Positions 63,873 through 64,000 of a DNA stretch of 64,000 bases are shown in pieces. The translations under genes and the position numbers were made by a program. The DNA is from Enterococcus caccae ATCC BAA-1240 (lineage in GTDB: Bacteria; Bacillota; Bacilli; Lactobacillales; Enterococcaceae), in NCBI RefSeq assembly GCF_000407145.1, contig NZ_KE136472.1, positions 496,001-560,000 of the forward strand. Reading direction: 5' to 3'. The first letter of the stretch is position 1. Each line of letters starts with the position of its first letter. The notes beneath the pieces were generated by a model. It made no database searches. It had not been told where the DNA came from and was given only the letters and a program-made list of their open reading frames with translations.

Positions 63873-64000
63873 TCAAAATTTTTCTGAAATCGTTGTAAAT
63901 TATCTCACAAAGATTGAGGAAAATCAAAGTTGTCTGCTAATTATAGGAGGATATTTGACTGATAAGTAGGAGGGAAAGTCCGTAAAAAGTAAAAAAGAGA

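Noticed and set aside
1-64000. Prophage, insertion sequence or CRISPR array
   Set aside because: No transposase, integrase, phage structural gene or regularly spaced repeats were seen. The only accessory-like island is the lipase-toxin locus.

Overview
The window is low-GC Firmicute DNA and reads as a chromosome segment of an Enterococcus close to E. faecalis. This rests on gene content and order: murT-gatD, a selenium-dependent molybdenum hydroxylase cluster, tdk-prfA-prmC-sua5-glyA-upp, an orphan gcvH-like gene, metNIQ behind a T-box, and ferrochelatase. AGGAGG-type ribosome sites and enterococcal-looking intergenic hairpins agree. No search was run; species level is not claimed.

Layout. 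0.6-3.8 kb: a MacAB-like export operon. 4.2-7.1 kb: VOC protein, serine hydrolase, manA. 7.2-9.3 kb (minus): murT and gatD, which amidate lipid II. 9.5-10.2 kb (minus): a YheO-type PAS/HTH regulator, divergent from the large cluster. 10.6-23.4 kb: ssnA, ygfK, hydantoinase, dpaL, ygeY, ygeW, arcC, ridA and a xanthine/uracil permease. 23.6-25.1 kb: a ModE-type DNA-binding protein and an XdhC-family protein. 25.3-33.2 kb: selenium-dependent xanthine dehydrogenase, mocA, a NifS-like desulfurase, selD, yedF, a DUF3343 carrier, yqeC and yqeB. 33.5-39.8 kb: flavodoxin, NfnA-like and NfnB-like flavoproteins and pyruvate:flavodoxin oxidoreductase. 40.1-44.6 kb: guanine/hypoxanthine permease, KtrB, and a fumarate reductase-like lipoprotein. 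44.8-48.2 kb: a probable type VII secretion lipase-toxin locus with tandem immunity/toxin units and remnants. 48.6-54.2 kb: housekeeping genes. 54.3-57.6 kb: small proteins, tRNA-Thr, a MucBP surface protein and a lipoprotein. 57.9-59.8 kb: rodA, an ArsC-family protein and a GcvH-like protein. 59.8-62.8 kb: T-box and metNIQ. 62.9-63.8 kb (minus): ferrochelatase.

How the 10-40 kb genes may work together (inference). Permeases import purines. The selenium-dependent hydroxylase, YgfK, SsnA, HydA and YgeY open and break down the rings. YgeW and ArcC recover ATP from a carbamoyl group, and DpaL releases pyruvate and ammonia. The adjacent PFOR/flavodoxin/Nfn module could oxidise that pyruvate and supply low-potential electrons. 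One AT-rich palindrome, CTAAAAAATA(T/A)TTTTTAG, lies at the promoters of ssnA, xdh and flavodoxin, which suggests one undescribed regulon.

The second accessory locus (44.8-48.2 kb) has two copies of a DUF1310-type membrane protein. Each is translationally coupled to a lipase-toxin gene; one toxin copy is cut short and one is full length, and two small helical partner genes follow.
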